Shown here piece by piece: positions 36,773-46,971 of a stretch of DNA of 64,000 bases. The notes below the pieces were generated by a model. It worked only from the letters and a program-made list of their open reading frames with translations, did no database searches and was not told where the DNA came from. Position numbers and translations under genes: made by a program. Origin of the DNA: Xylona heveae TC161 (Eukaryota > Ascomycota > Xylonomycetes > Xylonales > Xylonaceae); assembly GCF_001619985.1 (NCBI RefSeq), contig NW_017264204.1:713090-777089 (forward strand). The letters are read 5' to 3'. Within the stretch, counting starts at the first letter, position 1, and every line of letters starts with the position of its first letter.

Positions 36773-39183
36773 TTAAAAGCCGGATCGCTTTTTCATCAGG
36801 GCTTTCCGCTCCTTATCCTTGGCTGTTTCAGGAGTTCTAGTTAGCTTTTGTTCAAAATGAAAATTGACCAATCGGTGAAGTAAAAAAAAAAAAAAAAAAA
36901 ATAGAAAACTTACCCTCATCGTAGACCATGAACTCGTGCAGACCCTTACCAGCCGGAACCATGGGGAGCACAGGCACCTTCTTGTCGGTGACCACTTCCA
37001 GAAGAGCAGGGCCGTCGCTGTTGATGAGCCAGTCGAGCTTAGCGGGCACATCCTCAGGGGCGAGGACACGCTGGGCCTGGACGTCCATAGCCTCCGCCAG
37101 CTTCACAAAGTCTGGGTTCTTTTGGTGAGTGTGGGCATAGCGGTCCTCGTAGAAGAGATTCTGCCACTGAGTGACCATTCCCTGTTCCTCATTGTTTAGG
37201 ACAATGACCTTAACACCAATGTTGAACTGCGCCGCGGTTGAAAGCTCGGTCAGGGTCATGTTGAACGAGGCGTCACCATCAATGTCGATAACCAGGGCAT
37301 CGGGCCGAGCGACCTTGGCGCCAATGGCGGCCGGTAGACCATAACCCATGGTGCCGAGACCACCAGAGGTCACGATAGTGCGGGGGTGTCGCCAGCGGAA
37401 ATGCTGCGCGGCCCACATCTGATGCTGGCCGACACCGGTAGCGATAATGGTGCGGTCCTTCATGTGCTCGGTCTGTCGGCTAAGCTCCTCAATGACGGAT
37501 TGCGGCTTGATGAGCCCATCGGGGGTGGCCTTTTCGTAGTTCATAGGGAATCGCTTCTTCCAGTCGTTGATCTGCGCGAACCACTCTGGGCGCGTCGGTT
37601 TTTCCTTGACTTGAGGCAAAAGGAGAGCCAAATTGGCAGCCACATCACCCTCAACGGCCTCGGTCGCCTGGACGACCTTGTTGATGTTCTTGGGCATGAT
37701 CTCGAAGTGAACAATGCCACCGCGCTTCTCCGCGGCAGCCAGCTTCGCCTGAGGAGCGAACTTGGTCACGTTAAGGGTAACACGGTCGTCGAATCGAGCG
37801 CCAAGCGCAATGATGAGATCGGCCTCTTGAATTGCCATGTTGGCGAAGGGCGAACCGTGCATACCCAACATGTACAAGGACTTCTCGTCCAGCTCGTCGA
37901 AGCCACCAAGACCCTGCAAGGTGGTGGTGACAGGGATGCAAGCCTTGTCGGCAAGCTCCTTGAGCAGCTTGGGGCCCTCGGGCAGAGCAATGACACCCTG
38001 TCCAGCATAGATGACAGGTTTCTTGGCAATGTTGATGAGTTCGGCTACGCGCTTGACGGCACCGTCCCGCTGCACCTTGCTCAGCTCACGAGCTGCCAGG
38101 GTGGCCGCACTAGGGTAAGAGGGCAGGGTGCTCGTCAAGGGAATTGCCTTGCGCAAGATACCGCCGGTAACGTCCTTGGGCAAGTCCACGAGGACGGGAC
38201 CGGGGCGACCAGTGGTAGCAATCTCGAATGCCTCTTTGATGCGTCGAGGCAACTCGGCTACGTCCTTGACCATGACGTTCCATTTGGTGCAGGCCCGCGA
38301 GATACCGACAACATCAGCTTCCTGGAAAGCATCGGTGCCAATGGCGCTCGTTGGCACCTGGCCGCAAAAGACAACCAAGGGGGTTCCGTCCGAGAGGGCG
38401 TCCTGCATCGGCGTGATGACGTTAGTAGCACCTGGACCGGAGGTCACAAGCACGACACCAGGGAGACCCGAAGCTCGTGCGTAACCCTCAGCCATATGTC
38501 CAGCACCCTGCTCATGCCGGGGAAGAACGAATTCGAAATGCTTGGAGTTGTAGATGGCATCGAACACGGGGAGAATGGCACCACCGGGATAACCAACTGT
38601 ACAAGAGCATCAGTAATCCTGCTGAATAGCCCAAAGGAAGCAGAATGAACGTACAAACATGCTTAACACCCTGTCGAAGCATCATTTCGTGGAAGATCTC
38701 TCCGCCGCTCAGGCCGACGAAGCTGTACAAAATCGCTCCAAGTCAGTATCGAGGATATGCTTCTGGTTGGAGACTATTCGAGCTCAAGGAGGAGCAGAAA
38801 CGTACGAGTCATCCATAGCTGGGAGCTTTGAACCATGGAGCGGTTGCACATCATCCAGACTGCTTGCCTGGTTGAACGCAGGACTAGGAATTGGCCTCGT
38901 CTCACTGTATATTTGAAGTGACAGGTCAGCTACATTGCCTCTTCTTTCCTGATGCCATTGGTCCGAGCTCAATTAAGACTTACGGCGTGGCAGCAGCCGC
39001 AGTACTCTGACCACGGCGGGCAGCATCTCCGGTGTTCTTCTTTGAAGGCAGATTATTCGTCTGGAGAGCAGGAGAAATGGACGCAGCAATTGGCGAAGTC
39101 GAAAAGCGTCGTGATGAGGTCGGGCAGAAGGAATTTCGCCTCAGGGTGCGCAAAGCGCTCCGGGCCGGCATTGCTCGAATCAT
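36773..39183 (-). CDS. ilv2: Acetolactate synthase catalytic subunit (mitochondrial)
   Basis: Five exons: 38984..39183, 38806..38904, 38655..38722, 36914..38596 and 36773..36822. The CDS is 2100 nt (699 aa), as expected for fungal Ilv2. It catalyses the first common step of Val/Leu/Ile synthesis in mitochondria, with ThDP, FAD and Mg2+. The N-terminal 60 residues are Arg/Ser-rich (MIRAMPARSALRTLRRNSF), a mitochondrial presequence. Motifs: DDSFVGLSGGEIFHEM at the start of the catalytic core, FGYPGGAILPVFDAIY, RHEQGAGHMAEGYARASG with the catalytic Glu (about 151), and IDGDASFNMTLTEL with the ThDP/Mg motif. The last 16 residues (AKDKERKALMKKRSGF) come from a 50-nt final exon behind an intron holding a 20-nt T tract in the sense direction. 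Branch site GCTAAC and acceptor AACAG support that join. The 420-codon frame on the opposite strand is a shadow. Confidence 0.97.
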
Positions 39184-40625
39184 GGTGAAAGGAATATTCC
39201 CGGCGAGGGAGTAAATTTTCCTACCGATGCGGAGCCCTCGAGGCTACGAGACGAATGAGCAGCAACGTCTGCAGTGGTGAGTTGTCGTCGGATCGTCAAA
39301 GACGGGTTACTCTGGGGTCAAGATGGATATATTTCTCCTCGCTTGAGAGCTGGTGGTAGTGGATGATTCACACACACCAAAAGACTCACACTTTTTGACT
39401 CTTTCACTCTCTTTGACCTTTTTGTTGTGCCGGACCGAAGGACAGCCTCTCCTTGAAGCGGCAACGACAAAATTCTCGCTTTTCGCGAGCTCTGGACCAA
39501 TCGATAGCGCCGCGATACCCAATTGAGAAAAGATCTTCAATGCCGCTCTGACAAGAGGCTGCTCCTTCCCCGCCAAAGTGCCACCGACATCGGCCAGAAC
39601 ACTAAATTCATTCTGTGATTGGCCGGATAAATGTAGTAGCTGTACTTTTTGACTCGTTTAGTTACTGCCTCGACCAAAGTACTTTTACTTCTTTCATCTC
39701 AACTGGATCCCGAGCTTTATTAGGTAAAGCGTCTTTTTTCCTGTCATCAAGGTAACGCGGAGAAAAGGGGACATATCAGTCTGAACAATACTATTCATCG
39801 CCGGTTATGCAGCGTACATATAAGCACTGGCAGGCAAGAAAAGAGTATAGAATCTAAACTCAAAAGAGGCATTTTTTTCAGGAGCTACATCTGGTCCTTG
39901 CACACGAAATGCAAATTTGGAGAGACAAACCATGATTCGATGATATTGAGTGCCAATAAAATACCCTGGGTAATTGTCCTTCAACCATTGGCGATTTCTG
40001 TATCAGTGTCAACGTGCTTTTCCCCGAACGAGGCTTACCCTAACAAGGGCAATACTTGGGGCCCCGTTTATGGCGCTTGTTTGGCGGGGTAATTGGCGTG
40101 ATGACGCGGGGGAAATGTACTCCGTAGGAGGAGCGAGCGAGGATGTCGTTCGCATTCGGAAGGTCGGGACAGTTAATATCTGCAGACTTTCGCAACAATT
40201 CCACTCAATGTCCCTTTTCCGTCCCCGCTACATCCCTTGCGTGCCCCGGGATTGAATATCTCTAGCCATATTACCCCAGAATTATGTGGTTGCGCTCGTG
40301 CTCTCCTAGCCCGAAGAAACCTCCTTGAGCCCTTAGTAGGGTCCACAACCCGCAAAAGATACGTCAGAGCGTCTAGCTCCCGGGGTAGGATCTGCTCCCT
40401 ACGGAATAACTGTTTGCGAAAAGTCATGTTATCAACGCATCGTCGTTCAACCCCTCCTGCTTTTCGCATATTTATAAATTCCCGCTTTTCTTTTCTGCTG
40501 CGGTCGTCGTGGCCAAGTCGATAAATTCAGCTCGTGTGCTGTATTTTAGCTCGCCGAAATTCTCCTTGACAAAGTCGTGTTTCTATACTATTGTGTAGTT
40601 TTGCTTTGTACTGCATTGAAGCAAG
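39184..40625. promoter_or_regulatory. Shared upstream region of ilv2 and galactokinase genes
   Basis: About 1.44 kb between divergent starts. Near ilv2 there are several CpcA/Gcn4-like words: TGATTCA (39364-39370) and TGACTC at 39396 and about 39649, each near but not equal to TGA(C/G)TCA. General amino-acid control of ilv2 would fit but is inferred. TACTCCGTA lies at 40118. A TATA-like stretch (CATATTTATAAATT, about 40467) lies 150 bp before the galactokinase start. Frames of 93-98 codons at 39974-40524 show no family signature. Confidence 0.5.
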
Positions 40626-42309
40626 ATGGATGTGCCATGGGCAACATCACTCAAAGATATTTATCCAGAAAGTGTCTGGGGTATCCAAAAACAGCGTTGG
40701 GAACATCTCTTGGCCAAATTCGAAGAACATTATGGGAGACCAGCGGAATTTGTCTCGCGAAGTCCTGGAAGGGTTAATATTATCGGTGAGGTGTGTCATC
40801 GATCAAGAGATTAGACATTATAATTGCACCCCGTAATCAACTGTGGGAAACTAACATCATGCTAGCATATTGATTACTCTTTGTACGAGGTTCTGCCCAT
40901 GGCAGTCACGGCAGACTTGTTGCTGGCCGTTGCTCTCAAGCGTGGCTCACCGCAGCCGCGCTTCCGCATAGCCAACGTTCGTTCTGAAAAGTTTCCTGAG
41001 CGCGACTTTGGCCTAAACAATGAAGGCGACGTAGAGATCGATCCCTCGTCTCTGGAATGGTCCAACTATTTCAAGTCAGGCCTCCGCGGGGCGCTCCAGT
41101 TGCTTCGGAAAAATCACCCCAAGTTTGCACTTCAAGGAATGGACATCCTTGTGGACGGAACCGTTCCTAGTGGCGGTGGTCTCTCGAGCAGTGCAGCGTT
41201 TGTCTGCGCCAGCTCCCTCGCCGTAATGGTGGCTAGTGGTGAAGAGAAGGTGGACAAGCGCGAATTGGTTGAGCTCGCCATTGTTTCTGAGCGCGCGGTG
41301 GGAGTCAATTCTGGAGGGTCAGTTTTCTTTTGTCATTTTTTGGTTGTGCTTTGCTAATAAGGTCCGCAGGATGGATCAGTCTGCGTCCGTGTTTTCGATA
41401 AGAGGCAATGCTCTCTACGTATCCTTCAAACCAGAGCTGCGAGCGGAACCCATAAAGTTCCCTAACGTCAACCCTGAATTGACCTTTCTGATTGCGCAGA
41501 GTTTCGTAGCTGCGGACAAGCATGTGACTGCACCAGTGTGTTATAATCTCCGTGTCGTTGAGTGTAGCTTGGCCGCGGAATTTCTTGCCAAGAAACTAGG
41601 TCTCAAGCGTGCACTGCCAAAGGACACGAGCCCTTTGCAAGTCAGCCTTCGAGGTTTCCAGGATACTTACTTTGAAGAGATTGGCGGTATACAGGACAAC
41701 AACCAAACCGTCGTGTCTGACTTTTCCAAGCAGTTGGAGGAGCTTGTTGAGCTCACCAAGCGGACGCTTACGCAAGAGGATGGCTACACGCGAGAAGAGA
41801 TCTCCGCAATTGTGGGAATCCCGGTAGAGGAAATAAACCAGCGGTTTATGTCTCGTTTTCCAGTCCGTGCCGAGCGCTTCTTGCTTCGACAACGTGCGCT
41901 CCACGTCTTCACCGAGGCTCAACGCGTGCTGAGGTTTAGGTCTCTGTTGTCTAATCCGCCAAGTTTGGATGAATCGCTGCTGCGCAGCCTTGGCGCTCTT
42001 ATGCAAGAAACACAAACTTCATGCCGTGAGCTTTATGACTGCAGCTGCCCGGAGCTCGACGAAATGTGTAAGCTTGCGCGCGAGGCAGGAGCGTACGGTG
42101 GTCGATTAACCGGGGCTGGGTGGGGTGGATGTTCCGTCCATCTTGTACCTTATGACAAAGTGGACGAGGTGAAGAAGATGTGGGAGACAAGGTACTACCG
42201 CCGGAAGTTTCCCAACATGGCAGAAGACAAGTTGGCTGAAGCTGTGGTAGTCAGCAAGCCGGGAAGTGGCAGTACAGTTTTCAAGGTCACGGGAAGAAAC
42301 GTCCTATGA
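40626..42309 (+). CDS. gal1: Galactokinase (GHMP kinase)
   Basis: Three exons, 40626..40790, 40866..41317 and 41370..42309, give 518 aa. The enzyme phosphorylates galactose at C1 with ATP, the entry step of the Leloir pathway, in the cytosol. Motif 1 SPGRVNIIGEHIDY is split by intron 1 between Glu and His. Motif 2, the ATP loop, is VPSGGGLSSSAAFVCASS. Motif 3 is GGRLTGAGWGGCSVHLV near residue 435. The galactose-binding acid follows the GVNSGGMDQSAS segment, which intron 2 splits. Intron 1 uses a GTGTGT donor, weaker than its neighbours, but the phase and the motif leave no alternative. Length and motif spacing are normal for fungal Gal1/GalE-type galactokinases. The next gene lies 450 bp downstream on the same strand and is unrelated. 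Confidence 0.96.
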
Positions 42310-42758
42310 GTTATAAAGTCATCTCTTCCATACTCAGATTCCCTTTTCCAGTATTCATGATCCAGATACCATTATGGCACTAGATATCTACCGCATTTCC
42401 TGTTTTGTTTTTTGCTGCCTCAAGAATTGTCTATGGTCGTCGATTCGATTCTTCTGCTTGGGTTGTGCTCCTTCTCTTCCGAGATATTTCCCAGCATTTC
42501 CACTCTAGTCAAGACCGTTCTTTCCTGTTTAACATCGTCTTTGCTTCCGATCCCAAGCTCACCTGCCCAGTGCTTTTCTTCGATAAGCCCCTTACTCCCC
42601 TCCATCTCGATCCGTCCTGTCTGCTTCCCACCCTTTTTGTCGCGATCAGCTCTTTTGTCGAATTAATCAAAACTTCATTTCAAGAAAGAATCAACATCAC
42701 AATCCTCTCACTTTCAAATCATCCATCTTCTTGTGCCTATTGCTCTTTACCAGTTCAA
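42310..42758 (+). other. Spacer and probable leader of the hairpin-array gene
   Basis: About 450 bases, strongly C/T-rich from 42400, as in many fungal promoters and leaders. The frame upstream of the ATG at 42759 stays open back to a TTG at 42405, but no ATG occurs in it in frame, so I treat it as leader. Confidence 0.5.
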
Positions 42759-45700
42759 ATGGAGGAAAATTATATTCGTCCACCTGCCCCGGCAGCTCAA
42801 AGCATGCTTAAGAGGCGAAGAATTCCTGTCTGGGCCATTTTTCCAGAGATTCCCGATACTGTCAACTTTTCCCCTCAGACAAATTCTGCTTCCCGTGAAA
42901 CAACCTGTACCGTTATTCATACTGGTTCAGGAACTCAAAGTCAGTGGTATGGATACCGTGGCCAAGATTCACACTCAAAAGATGCACATATCAACTCCTC
43001 GGAGTCGATTCCTTGCTCAATAGCAAGCTACCCTACTTCGCGTTCCAGCTCGTCTAAGACTGCCCAGGTCTCTAAAGAACATAACCCAAGTCGAGGTTCA
43101 GATCCTTACAGCAGCCCAGGTGCAGGCAGCTTAACACGGGGTAAAAGTCCCTATATTGACTCACATACAGTCAGAGGCCACACTAACTCCTCCAAACAAT
43201 GCCCTTCGCGGAAAACCCGAAGTTGGACATCTTGGGTCCTTCAAAGCAATAGCAGTTGGGCTCCAAATGCGCAAAGCGCCTCCTCCAAATCTCCCTCCAC
43301 AACGTCATCGACTTTCGCCGAAAATTTCAAGCTTGAGCGTGCATTAGGGTGGCTTTCCAACCTCCCGTCGCCAGAGCCAAGCCCTTCGGCTGTGAACAAG
43401 ACACAACCCACCTTTACTCGCCGTCATCAACCTCCTCCATCTTTCGATACCGTTAGGCTTCCTTCGCCTGTCTACCTGGGTGGACGTGCATCTTCAGCAG
43501 CAGCCAGCACACGTACCTTGTATCTCCCGACGCGTTCCGCTGATCCCTCAAGTTCAGCTTCAATCGACCTTGGCGCAGCACAACGGCATGTCCTTTTCAG
43601 CCAACCTCCCACAAGCCGTAGATGGCATTTCGGCTCCATACCAAGATTGGCAAAAGAATATCTCGACTGCCACATTCGACTCCAAACTCCGAGCTATATA
43701 TCTGAGGAGCTCGGGCCGGAGTTGTCATCATCGTCCTCTTCCTCCACCTCGATCCTCGTTGTGGGAACTAAAGAAAGTGTCCCACTTGAAAATGCCTCCG
43801 TATCCAAGCCAGGGCTCCCAGGTAAGTCAATCATCTTCCGTCGTTGTCAACCCTTTCTCAAGTTTTGCAGATTCCACAGCGAAGGGAGTACGACCACGAA
43901 GTCTCTTGTCAAAGAATTCAGCGCGGCCGGATAGTACCTCTGTGGTAGAGGCAGAGGCAAAAAACGCCCCCGGTGACGAATGTTTGTATCCACCCCACCA
44001 GAATTAAGTCATGTAAATTCTAATGGAAGTGCAGTCTCTCTAGCTCAAAGATCGCCCGGCGAAATTCACTCGCAATCGGATGTGGCGATATCAGACCGTT
44101 TTAGAAAATGCTCAACAGACGAGTACAAGATGGAAAAAGCCCCAGGTAAAGGAAAACTTCATTTCCAAGTCATCACTGCTAATTTCATACAGATTATGCA
44201 GCTCCGTATGTAGGGCGATCGCCTCGCAGCGCAGCAATATCCGAATCCTCATGCAGGCGGACGGAAGAAAAAGACGGCATAACGGAGGGGCATTATATGA
44301 TTTTGCAGCAACAAGACGCCAAAGGTATGACCCCGAAAGTATTCACTTTACCCAAGTGCTAATGTTGAAGAAGTTTCTGAGAAAGAATGTTCAGGCACTA
44401 GATCCAATTCAGACGAAAGCAAATCGAACGGTTCTCTCAATGTGGAAGAGCATGATGATTTCACAACGAAACCAGGTACGTGGTAATCTCCTCATTCACT
44501 AGGTTTTCTATGCTAACCCAACGGTAGGGTCCATTTCTCCCACACTAGACGCATCCAAGCACTCATCACCAAATTCCTCGAGAACGGATCGCACTCATCC
44601 TTACGGGCCGATCCTGCGGCCATGCCTGAGAGGTAAGTACTCTAGTCTATCATTCTTCGGAACAACGCTAACGAGATTCCAGAATTCAGCGCTTACGGGC
44701 CATACATAAGCAGTGGCCCGACTGAGCCACACCGCACAGGTAAAGTCGGCTTCTTTCTCACTTAGACCTACATTAATTGACGCTTAGCAGGTGGTGTGGC
44801 TCAGAGTGTTCACAACGAGGGGGCCGGCAAGCTGGCCTTACGGCCCCCTCATGGGCGTTACGGTAAGTCAGGAGACTATTTCACTGGCTGGCTATCTCAA
44901 GCTGATAAGATAACAGTCACTCCTATGAGGGACTCGCCCGTTGGCACCGCACAATGCGGCAGCCAACATGGCTCAGAAGGAAGCGGCCCTTCTGGTCCAC
45001 CCCCGGGGGAGATTTCATCCTCTGACTCCCCCGGGGAACCGCACCAAGGGCCACGGTCCCTTGGTGTGGATTCAGACCCGAGAGCTCGAAATAGCTTGTT
45101 TCGAGCTCTCGGGTCTCCCTCTCATGCGTCAACCATGAGAGGGGAGCTCGAGCCTGACTGCGCTTCTAGCCGGTCAGGCTCGAGTAGTAGGATCCTAGGA
45201 TCGAATTTGATCCTAGGATCCTCTGAAGCCAGGACATTGGACTGGCTTCTGCATTGGGAGGGGTCTTTGCACCCCTCCCAGTGTGCTTTGGCGTCACCGC
45301 CTTTGGGTGACGCCGAAGCGATCCCCGGGGAAAACTTCCCCGGCGGTCACAGCGGGTCCTCCACGGAGGCCGCCGCCGTTCTCGCAACTCCCCTGAGGGC
45401 ACTGATCCCTCGGGTGCGGAGAACGGCTGCGTGGAGTGACCCGCTCCCTGACCCACCCCGGCCCTTGTGGCCGGAGGTGAGGGGTAGAGGGGGCCTCTTT
45501 GAGAGGCCCTCCTCTCGTGCTGCATCTGTCCCACCGACGATGCCGTCCGACTTGTTCGGACGTTCCTCACCTGTGCCTGGGCCAGTTCCAAAGCCTTTGG
45601 CATTGGCGTATTCGCCACTCCCCGGACCAGTGTGTCCGGTCAACCCCGACATTGCGTACGGGGTATGGGAGCGGCTGGAGGAAGGCGGCTTGCGAGAGCC

Positions 45701-46340
45701 GCCTTTCGAGGCCGCTGGGAGTGGGGAGGACCCCAACCCCCGGTTCCGGGTCTCCCCACCACGGAGCTCCGACGTCTCATTTAAGACGATTGGATCAAAC
45801 CTCCGGCGGTGGTGGAGAAACGGATCCTGGGCCATTGCGTCTCTGGGGTCGCGGCTAACGGTCAGTACGCCGTCGTGGCGCTGGCCTGGCCCTTCCCCAG
45901 AGCACACACCACCAGAGTCAGTGTCTTCACTGGCATTTTCTAGCTCTGGTGGTGGGCCCAGCTCGTCAGGCGCGGCTGCCGGTGGTGCTGTGCATCAGCA
46001 TCACCACTATCCGCGCCTGACTCGCGGCCGCGTCCGGCTTCATAATGCCATGGACGCGGCGGCCAGCCTTCCGGGCCGGCTCCAACCCAGCGTCATTGCG
46101 CTGCTCCGCGCGCTAGAAGCCGTGGCCCGTTTTGTGGCCCGGCTTCTGGCGTACGTTGCCAGAGCACTTGGGGATGACATCCCCAATGCCTGGCGACGTC
46201 GGTGGCGCTGGGCGAGCTTCCTGCAGTTTTGGCAGGACCAGATGGAGCACGGGTACATTGAAGGAGCGATTCAAACGTTCCTTTGGTCGTGCCCGGCGCT
46301 CCTCTGTGGGTCGCCCTTTTGCTGCTGCGACCCAGAGTAG
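42759..46340 (+). CDS. Unrecognised nine-exon gene; last exon is a hairpin array
   Basis: Exons: 42759..43821, 43871..43972, 44035..44145, 44193..44324, 44371..44475, 44528..44632, 44683..44739, 44791..44862 and 44917..46340. All eight introns (46-62 nt) are GT-AG, mostly with CTAA(C/T) branch sites, and all are phase 1, so each internal exon is a multiple of three. CDS 3171 nt, 1056 aa. Residues 1-354 are Ser/Pro/Thr-rich and look disordered; exons 2-8 add 19-44 residues each. Exon 9 (about 475 residues) is Pro/Ser/Gly-rich, then helical near the end (VIALLRALEAVARFVARLLA), and closes with Cys-rich CPALLCGSPFCCCDPE. I recognise no domain or signal peptide. Exon 9 is visibly GC-richer than the other exons and built almost wholly of tandem inverted repeats (see the array entry). 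Intron 2 (62 nt) was chosen over shorter alternatives for its CTAAT branch site. Whether it is translated or serves as a structured RNA is open. Confidence 0.6.
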
Positions 46341-46366
46341 ACTTTTTCGTAAAGTCTACTCTGGGT
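44690..46366 (+). repeat. Tandem array of about 30 distinct short inverted repeats (hairpins)
   Basis: Arms (left/right) that are perfect or carry one G-T pair: 44722-44733/44793-44804; 44817-44826/44841-44850; 44974-44980/44988-44994; 45001-45011/45026-45036; 45042-45050/45058-45066; 45074-45091/45099-45116 (18 bp); 45117-45126/45134-45143; 45147-45158/45173-45184; 45189-45202/45209-45222; 45225-45232/45242-45249; 45252-45263/45272-45283; 45285-45298/45306-45319; 45325-45332/45336-45343; nested set 45351-45364/45431-45445 with 45375-45383/45419-45427 and 45395-45399/45407-45411; 45491-45498/45502-45509; 45544-45550/45556-45562; 45682-45690/45697-45705; 45721-45727/45753-45759; 45841-45848/45895-45902; 45907-45917/45944-45954; 45965-45975/46011-46021 with 45981-45989/45997-46005; 46027-46035/46052-46060; 46115-46122/46140-46147; 46168-46175/46179-46186; 46219-46224/46232-46237; 46307-46313/46328-46334; 46331-46344/46352-46365. 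Sequences differ from hairpin to hairpin. In the first half spacers are 0-7 nt. Many loops are exactly 7 or 14 nt. Confidence 0.9.
46331..46365 (+). terminator. Terminal 14-bp hairpin spanning the stop codon
   Basis: CCCAGAGTAGACTT and AAGTCTACTCTGGG are exact reverse complements with a 7-nt loop (TTTCGTA; its ends can also pair). The TAG stop (46338-46340) lies within the left arm. It ends the hairpin array. Calling it a 3'-end signal is only a guess; the structure itself is plain. Confidence 0.6.
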
Positions 46367-46971
46367 GGTCAGCCTGGTCACTGGCCCACTAAGCCCCTTT
46401 TTGCCATGTCTGTAGAAGGGACGAGAGGCGGTGGCAAGTGCAGTTAGCAGCCAAGGGCGAAGTCCCGGGTGGTGAGCTCGGTTTATGGTATTGCCAATGG
46501 TAACTGGCCCGTGTTGACAGGCACAGGTGAGGAAAGCACACCAATTTCAACCCCTCCGCGGGTTCGGCATGGTAGTTTACGGAACTTTAAGGATTCGGGC
46601 TGTTGTTGTTTCTTTTATGTGTTTATGGTTTTTTGGTGAGGGGAGAGAGGGGAAAGCGGAGCGGGAAGGGGACAGGTGGGGCAAGGGGAGCCGGGGATTA
46701 TGGCGGATACGGGCCGAGAGTTAAAGCGTGTATCACTGTACCTCTAATCACAAGCCGCAATCGAAGACTAGTAGACTAGTAGAACGCATGGCGCGCCGTT
46801 GCCAGTTATTATTTACTTATTTTGGTTTGGAATTTCATGCCAACTTTTAACTTGATCTTGGAACGAAGTCCCGAGGCTCGCTGGATTGAGGTACCTGTTA
46901 GTTATCTCATCTCCAAGTGACGAAGCTACATTACCTGCTTTGGCAGCCGAAATCAGCGGCGTTTCACCATT
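46366..46971. other. Spacer between the hairpin gene and tRNA-Pro
   Basis: About 600 bases, the first 100 probably 3' UTR of the hairpin gene and still GC-rich. A weak TTGCCA/TGGCAA pair (46400-46436) is the last trace of the array style. The upstream control region of the tRNA is at the right. No coding content supported. Confidence 0.5.

Noticed and set aside
37386-38648. 420-codon open frame on the plus strand
   Set aside because: It is the exact antisense of the main ilv2 exon, has no family content, and is explained by the GC-rich third positions of ilv2.
42405-42758. Upstream extension of the hairpin gene from a TTG codon
   Set aside because: No ATG in frame before 42759, and the stretch is C/T-rich, as expected of a fungal leader.
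44690-46366. CRISPR array, viroid-like rod or pre-miRNA cluster as explanation of the hairpins
   Set aside because: There is no constant repeat or spacer unit, no single long-range rod, and most stems (5-18 bp) are shorter than the roughly 20 bp needed by Dicer.
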